Part shown: positions 59,802 through 64,000 of the stretch, one piece after another
Numbering within the stretch: position 1 is the stretch's first letter
Layout of the letters: each line of letters opens with the position of its first letter
Origin: Clostridiales bacterium
GTDB taxonomy: Bacteria; Bacillota; Clostridia; Oscillospirales; Oscillospiraceae
Length of the DNA: 64,000 bases
Direction of reading: 5' to 3'
Assembly: GCA_004555205.1 (NCBI GenBank)
Contig: SFIY01000008.1
Coordinates: 1-64,000 of the forward strand
Made by a program: the position numbers and the translations under genes
Notes under the pieces: generated by a model
What the model was told of the DNA's origin: nothing
The model's input: only the letters and a program-made list of their open reading frames with translations
Database searches by the model: none

Positions 59802-60655
59802 AATGCTTCATTCCCCAGACGCTGGAAGAGGCGCTGGAAATTCGTAAGGCCTATCACCCCATTCCTCTGGCCGGCGGCTCCGACTTGATGGTCGCCGGCA
59901 GCCGCGGCGCAGGCATCACGCCTGCCTTCAAGGGCGATGTCATGCTGATCGGCAACCTGAGCGAGCTCAAGGGTATTCGGGAAAACGCGGACGGCAGCGT
60001 GGAGATCGGTGCTGCCACCACCTCCGCTGAAATCGCCGCTTCGCCGCTGGTCCATCCGCTGCTGAGGGATGCCGCTTCCCGTATGGGCGCCATCGCCCTG
60101 CGCAACAGCGCCACCATCGGCGGCAACATCGGCAACGCCTCTCCCAAGGGCGATATGCCCCAGCCGCTGATCCTGCTGGATGCCGAAGTGGTGCTTACGA
60201 GCAAGGATGGCGAGCGGAGAATGCTGGTGGATGATTATATCATTGCCACCAAGAAGACCGCTATTCGTGATGATGAACTGATTACCAAGGTCATTATCCC
60301 CAAGCATGACTTTACGCACATCTTTTTCCGCAAGATCGGTATGCGCCGCGCCAATGCCATTTCCAAGCTGACGCTCTCCGCTGCCGCTATCGTGAAGGAC
60401 GGTGTGGTGGTGGACTTCCGCGCTTCCTCCGGCGCAGCCGGCCCCAAGGTAGCAAGAAGCCGCAAGGCCGAGGAACTGCTGATCGGCAAAAAGGTGACAG
60501 AGCTGGCGCAGGTCAAGGATTCCTTCCTGGACGCCTGGAACGAGGTCATTTCGCCTCATGCCATGCCTGAATATCGCCGCAATACCACCAGAAGAATGCT
60601 TTCCTATTTCATCGATGCTCTGATCGCAGGCCATCCTGCAGGAAGAGTGGAGTAA
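59789..60655 (+). CDS. FAD-binding subunit of the molybdenum hydroxylase
   Basis: The 288-aa flavoprotein subunit has the FAD pyrophosphate loop PLAGGSDLMV and the hallmark LRNSATIGGNIGNASPKGD. A C-terminal CO-dehydrogenase-flavoprotein domain follows. It passes electrons to NAD+ or another acceptor. The ATG at 59789 follows GAAAGGAGCAGCTTT; the longer frame from 59753 overlaps the previous gene further and has no site. Confidence 0.95.
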   Translation: MAEVKCFIPQTLEEALEIRKAYHPIPLAGGSDLMVAGSRGAGITPAFKGDVMLIGNLSELKGIRENADGSVEIGAATTSAEIAASPLVHPLLRDAASRMGAIALRNSATIGGNIGNASPKGDMPQPLILLDAEVVLTSKDGERRMLVDDYIIATKKTAIRDDELITKVIIPKHDFTHIFFRKIGMRRANAISKLTLSAAAIVKDGVVVDFRASSGAAGPKVARSRKAEELLIGKKVTELAQVKDSFLDAWNEVISPHAMPEYRRNTTRRMLSYFIDALIAGHPAGRVE

Positions 60656-60666
60656 GGAGGAACCCT

Positions 60667-61365
60667 ATGATAATTCATCACCCCAAAACTGCTCTGGAAG
60701 CAGTCATGCTTCGCAAGAGCAATCCCAATACCGTCTATCTGGCCGGCGGCACCGATGACCTGCGTCTGGGCACGGCGGCCGAGGGTAAGGAACTCATCGA
60801 CATCAACGGCCTGGACGAGAGCTATGATGCCATTACCGAAAAGGACGGCAAGATCTGGATCGGCGCCCGCTGTACATTGCAGCAGGTGGCGCAGAGCGAG
60901 CTGGTGCCCGCCTTCATTCGGGAGTCTGCCATGTTCTGCGCTTCCTTTGCCAAGCGCAACAGCGCCACTATCGGCGGTAATGTGGGCCTGCGCCGTCAGG
61001 ACAGCTATATGGCGGCCGCTCTGACTGCGGCAGATGCCATGCTGGATACCGTTACGCCTCACGGTGAGGAAGAGAAGGCTATCGGTGAGTACCTGCAGAG
61101 TGACTGCAAGCGCTTCATCCGTGCCATCGTGGTGGATAAGGGCCGCACCGGTTGGGTCAAGCGCTTCGGCAACACTTCCTCCAGCCATGCTGCGGTGATC
61201 GCCGCACAGAGCGGTGACAAGTACGCCCTGAGCGTGTCCGGCAGTGATTTTGCCTACGGCACCTCCGCTGATCTGGCGGATACCATGACATTTGTCGATG
61301 ACATCAACGGCAGCGCAGCGTATAAGAAGTATCTGGCAAAAATTGTTTTCACACTCGGGAGGTAA
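60667..61365 (+). CDS. ygfM: YgfM-like FAD-binding protein
   Basis: The 232-aa protein is shorter than standard FAD subunits. It keeps LAGGTDDLRLG and AKRNSATIGGNVGLRRQDSYMAA and ends NGSAAYKKYLAKIVFTLG, all resembling E. coli YgfM (from memory). It lies 11 nt after the first FAD subunit and directly before xdhD, the ygfM-xdhD order of the enterobacterial purine cluster. The C-terminal domain is reduced. It probably serves XdhD as its flavin partner. Confidence 0.8.
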   Translation: MIIHHPKTALEAVMLRKSNPNTVYLAGGTDDLRLGTAAEGKELIDINGLDESYDAITEKDGKIWIGARCTLQQVAQSELVPAFIRESAMFCASFAKRNSATIGGNVGLRRQDSYMAAALTAADAMLDTVTPHGEEEKAIGEYLQSDCKRFIRAIVVDKGRTGWVKRFGNTSSSHAAVIAAQSGDKYALSVSGSDFAYGTSADLADTMTFVDDINGSAAYKKYLAKIVFTLGR

Positions 61366-61370
61366 CGGCG

Positions 61371-64000
61371 ATGGAACTGAAATGTAGAATCAACGGCGAA
61401 GAGGTCGTCCTCTGCGCTGAGCCCACCGCAAGACTTCGTGATGTGCTGTACAAGGCCGGCTGTTACAGCGTCCGCGACAGCGATGACGCAGAGGGCTTTG
61501 CCGGTTCTGATACCATTATTTTTAACGGCGAGCTGAAGTATGCCAACTTTATCCTGTTCTATCAGGCTGAGGGCGCCGAGATCAAAACCGCCGAGTCCCT
61601 GCTGAACGGCCGTGAGCTGAACTATGTCCAGAAGGCCATGGTTGCCGCCGGCATCGTACAGAGCGCTTATAACGCGCCTGCTGCCGCGCTGATCCTGACC
61701 TGGCTGCTGGAAAAGAAGCCCCATCCCACCAGGGAGGAGATCAAGGAAGTGCTGACCAGTATCTTCATCCGTGATGCCGGTTATGAGCATTATTATCTGG
61801 CGGTACAACTGGCGACCGAGCTGCGTGACTTCGGCGAATTTAAGAGCGAGATTGCGCCGTCGTTCCGTCCCCATCTGGAAGTGGTCGGCAAGCCCTGCGG
61901 CAAGGTGGACGGTGCGGCACTGGTTTCCGGCGAGCCCGTCTTCGTGGAGGACAAGGTGCCCGAAAACGCATGGTGCCTGCATGTGCTGCGCAGCCCCTTT
62001 GCCAGCGCTTATATCAAGTCCATTGACACCAGTGAAGCGGAGAAGCTGCCCGGCGTTGCTGCCATTCTGACGGCCTATAATACCCCTGAAACCCATTACA
62101 TGCAGGCCGGTCAGGGTAACCCTGAGCCGTCTCCCCATGACCGCCGCCTGTTCAACATGAAGGTGCGCCATGTGGGCGACCGCGTTGCCGGCATCGTTGC
62201 CCGCACACCGGAGATCGCCGACAAGGCCGCCGCGCTCATCAAGGTGGAGTATGAGCCTCAGGGCGCCGTGTATACGGTGGAGGAGGCGATGGCCGATGGC
62301 GCTCCTTTGGTCCACAACGGCGAAGTGATCTATAATGCCGGCGCTCCCGACGATCTGGCGGCGTTCAACAAGCTGGCCGGTGACGAGCGCGAAGGCAAGG
62401 TCGTGTATCAGTTCCCCCTGGGCGCCGATATTCATAAGAATATTGCCGCTTCCAACAAGGGCGGTATCGGTGACATCGAAAAGGGCTTTGCCGAGGCCGA
62501 TGCCATCGTGGAGAGCACCTACCAGACCAGCCAGATCCAGCATACGCCGCTGGAGCCCCATGTCTGCTATGCCCATATTGAGCACGGCCGTTTGGTGATG
62601 AACTGCGCCACGCAGGTGCCTTACCATGTCCGCCGTATTGTCAGTTGGGTCTGCAATATTCCCGAAAACAAGATTCATATCATCAAGGAACGCGTCGGCG
62701 GCGGCTACGGCAGCAAGCAGGATATTCTTGTTGAGGATTTGACCGGTTATGCCGCTTGGGTCACCGGTAAGCCCGTTTACTACCGCAATACCCGCGCCGA
62801 GGAGTTCTATGCCAACTCCACCCGTCACCCCATGCGCGTGAAGGTGAAGATGGGCGGTAAGAAGGACGGTACCATCACGGCGATCTTCATGGAAGTGTGC
62901 GCCAATACCGGACCCTTTGGCAACCACTGCCTGACCGTTCCCATGAATAGCTGCTCCAAGGTGCTGCCTTTGTTCGCCGTGGATAACATGGCCTACGATC
63001 TGAAGGTGTTCTACACCAATACGCCTCCTGCAGGCGCCTATCAGGGTTACGGTACGCCCAAGGGTACTTACGGTATCATGATGACCATGGCGGAGCTGGC
63101 TGATAAGCTGGGGATTGACTACCGTACCATGGTGGAGAAGAATCATGTCAGCGAAGGCTATATGCTGGAGATCCTGAAGGGTCTGGGCGAAGGCCGTGAG
63201 GGTAATGTGGTGCCCGTCGGCTCCTGCGGTCTGGACGAGGCCATTGCCAAGGGCTGCGACATGATCGAGTGGGGCAAGAAGGAAGTGTCCGACGATCCCG
63301 ATTGGAAGATCGGCAAGGGCTTTGCCATGATTATGCAGGGCAGCGGTCTGCCCGGCCTGGATCACGCTGAGGCCATTGCCAAGCTGGAAACCGACGGCAC
63401 GGTGATTCTCAATAGCGGCGGTGCCGATCTGGGTACCGGTTTGGATACCATTTCCGCCAAGGCGGTGAAGGAAGTCTTGAAGCTCCCCATGGAGAAGATT
63501 ACCGTCGTGTCCGGCGATACGGACTCCTGCGTGTTCGATACAGGTGCTTACGCTTCTTCCGGTACTTTCTTCAGCGGCAATGCCTCTTTGGCTGCGGCGA
63601 AGAATCTGAAAGAAAAGATTCTGAAGGAAGCCGCGCTGCAGATGGATGAGAAGGTCGAGGACCTGGATGTCCGCGCTCCCGGTGAGGTCTATTCCAAGGT
63701 TAGCGGCAACGCCATCTCCTATGGTGATCTGTCTCATGCGGCCATCGCCGGTGACGGCCGCGGCCAGATGGTGGCACATGGCAGCTATGTTACCACCGCG
63801 TCCTCCGTGCCCTACGGCGCTCACTTCGCACAGGTGGCTGTCAATGTCAAGACCGGCGAAATCAAGGTGCAGAAGTTCTATGCGCTGCAGGATGCCGGTA
63901 CGCCCATCAATCCTGAGATCGCCCTGTGCCAGATGTACGGTGCGTCCATGAAGTCCATCGGCCATACCCTGTATGAGGATATGAAGCTGGATGAGAACGG
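61371..64000 (+). CDS. xdhD: XdhD-like molybdenum hydroxylase with a ligand-less ferredoxin domain (partial, runs off right edge)
   Basis: An ATG at 61371 (GGGAGGT upstream, overlapping the ygfM stop) opens a frame still open at 64000, 876 codons. Residues 1-145 align with the 2Fe-2S domain of xanthine dehydrogenases but none of its ligand cysteines remain: positions normally GAVQCGFC read GIVQSAYN (94-101) and the usual CRCTGY reads IRDAGY (133-138). The Mo domain keeps GGGYGSKQD (about 443) but has AYQGYGTPKG where an Arg is usual and LGTG in place of GQG. E. coli XdhD, as I recall it, shares these features (SVRxSDD, FAGSDxIIFNG). The catalytic Glu region lies beyond the window. Confidence 0.85.
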   Translation, partial: MELKCRINGEEVVLCAEPTARLRDVLYKAGCYSVRDSDDAEGFAGSDTIIFNGELKYANFILFYQAEGAEIKTAESLLNGRELNYVQKAMVAAGIVQSAYNAPAAALILTWLLEKKPHPTREEIKEVLTSIFIRDAGYEHYYLAVQLATELRDFGEFKSEIAPSFRPHLEVVGKPCGKVDGAALVSGEPVFVEDKVPENAWCLHVLRSPFASAYIKSIDTSEAEKLPGVAAILTAYNTPETHYMQAGQGNPEPSPHDRRLFNMKVRHVGDRVAGIVARTPEIADKAAALIKVEYEPQGAVYTVEEAMADGAPLVHNGEVIYNAGAPDDLAAFNKLAGDEREGKVVYQFPLGADIHKNIAASNKGGIGDIEKGFAEADAIVESTYQTSQIQHTPLEPHVCYAHIEHGRLVMNCATQVPYHVRRIVSWVCNIPENKIHIIKERVGGGYGSKQDILVEDLTGYAAWVTGKPVYYRNTRAEEFYANSTRHPMRVKVKMGGKKDGTITAIFMEVCANTGPFGNHCLTVPMNSCSKVLPLFAVDNMAYDLKVFYTNTPPAGAYQGYGTPKGTYGIMMTMAELADKLGIDYRTMVEKNHVSEGYMLEILKGLGEGREGNVVPVGSCGLDEAIAKGCDMIEWGKKEVSDDPDWKIGKGFAMIMQGSGLPGLDHAEAIAKLETDGTVILNSGGADLGTGLDTISAKAVKEVLKLPMEKITVVSGDTDSCVFDTGAYASSGTFFSGNASLAAAKNLKEKILKEAALQMDEKVEDLDVRAPGEVYSKVSGNAISYGDLSHAAIAGDGRGQMVAHGSYVTTASSVPYGAHFAQVAVNVKTGEIKVQKFYALQDAGTPINPEIALCQMYGASMKSIGHTLYEDMKLDEN

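Noticed and set aside
61254..63965. 903-codon open frame antisense to xdhD
   Set aside because: It is the mirror frame of a GC-rich gene with strong conserved motifs on the plus strand. It has no ribosome binding site and is rich in His/Gly/Gln, a typical antisense artefact.

Overview
The window looks like chromosomal DNA of a GC-rich, Gram-positive anaerobe of the Clostridia, most likely Oscillospirales/Oscillospiraceae. The basis is the set of housekeeping genes (ylxM-ffh-rpsP-khpA, tig-clpP-clpX-lon-engB, a SpoIVFA/SpoIVFB-like sporulation pair), an [FeFe] hydrogenase, a Feo iron system, AGGAGG-type ribosome binding sites and TTGACA/TATAAT promoters. The genus is inference only. Several genes start with TTG or GTG.

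Layout. 1-2,400: AT-rich accessory DNA with two XRE-type regulators, one running off the left edge, and a frameshifted C-terminal relaxase remnant. 2,518-8,125 (minus): phospho-sugar mutase preceded by a small frameshifted gene, rlmH, a WalJ-like hydrolase, murA and a DUF1287 protein. 8,238-11,803 (minus): an [FeFe] hydrogenase and a NuoF-tail/GltD fusion, the layout of glutamate-synthase-linked (group A2) hydrogenases. 12,126-13,810 (plus): a consensus promoter, a c-di-AMP riboswitch, a terminator and trkH. 13,911-17,887 (minus): a DUF2238 membrane protein, a small conserved protein, and an AbrB-PLP enzyme-EamA transporter operon. 18,098-21,719: alsT, an unknown gene, GIY-YIG and dus. 21,724-22,926: a MerR/TipA-like cassette bounded by imperfect inverted repeats. 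22,931-28,001: a G5/3D-domain protein, rimM-trmD, ylxM-ffh-rpsP-khpA. 28,065-32,109: asnA, then a DtxR-like regulator divergent from feoA-feoB-Cys-rich peptide, with iron-box-like dyads between them. 32,125-38,264: membrane proteins, Cu/Zn SOD, a KdpDE-like two-component system, degV, a folate cyclo-ligase and a NUDIX hydrolase. A tRNA-Pro lies at 38.4 kb.

38,613-53,164 (plus) is a dense run of conserved genes: spoIVFA/spoIVFB-like, a TIGR03960/TIGR03936 pair, rplS, rbgA, rnhB, yraN, a dipeptidase, a metallophosphoesterase, tig, clpP, clpX, lon and engB.

53,325 to the end is a molybdenum-hydroxylase island. It holds a selenium-dependent-type xanthine dehydrogenase with a polyferredoxin partner, a MocA-like cytidylyltransferase on the opposite strand, a three-subunit Mo hydroxylase (Mo, 2Fe-2S, FAD), and a ygfM-xdhD pair whose large subunit has lost every [2Fe-2S] ligand. 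The gene content resembles the anaerobic purine/urate catabolic clusters of enterobacteria and gut anaerobes and probably continues past the right edge. No CRISPR array, rRNA gene or complete insertion sequence was seen.
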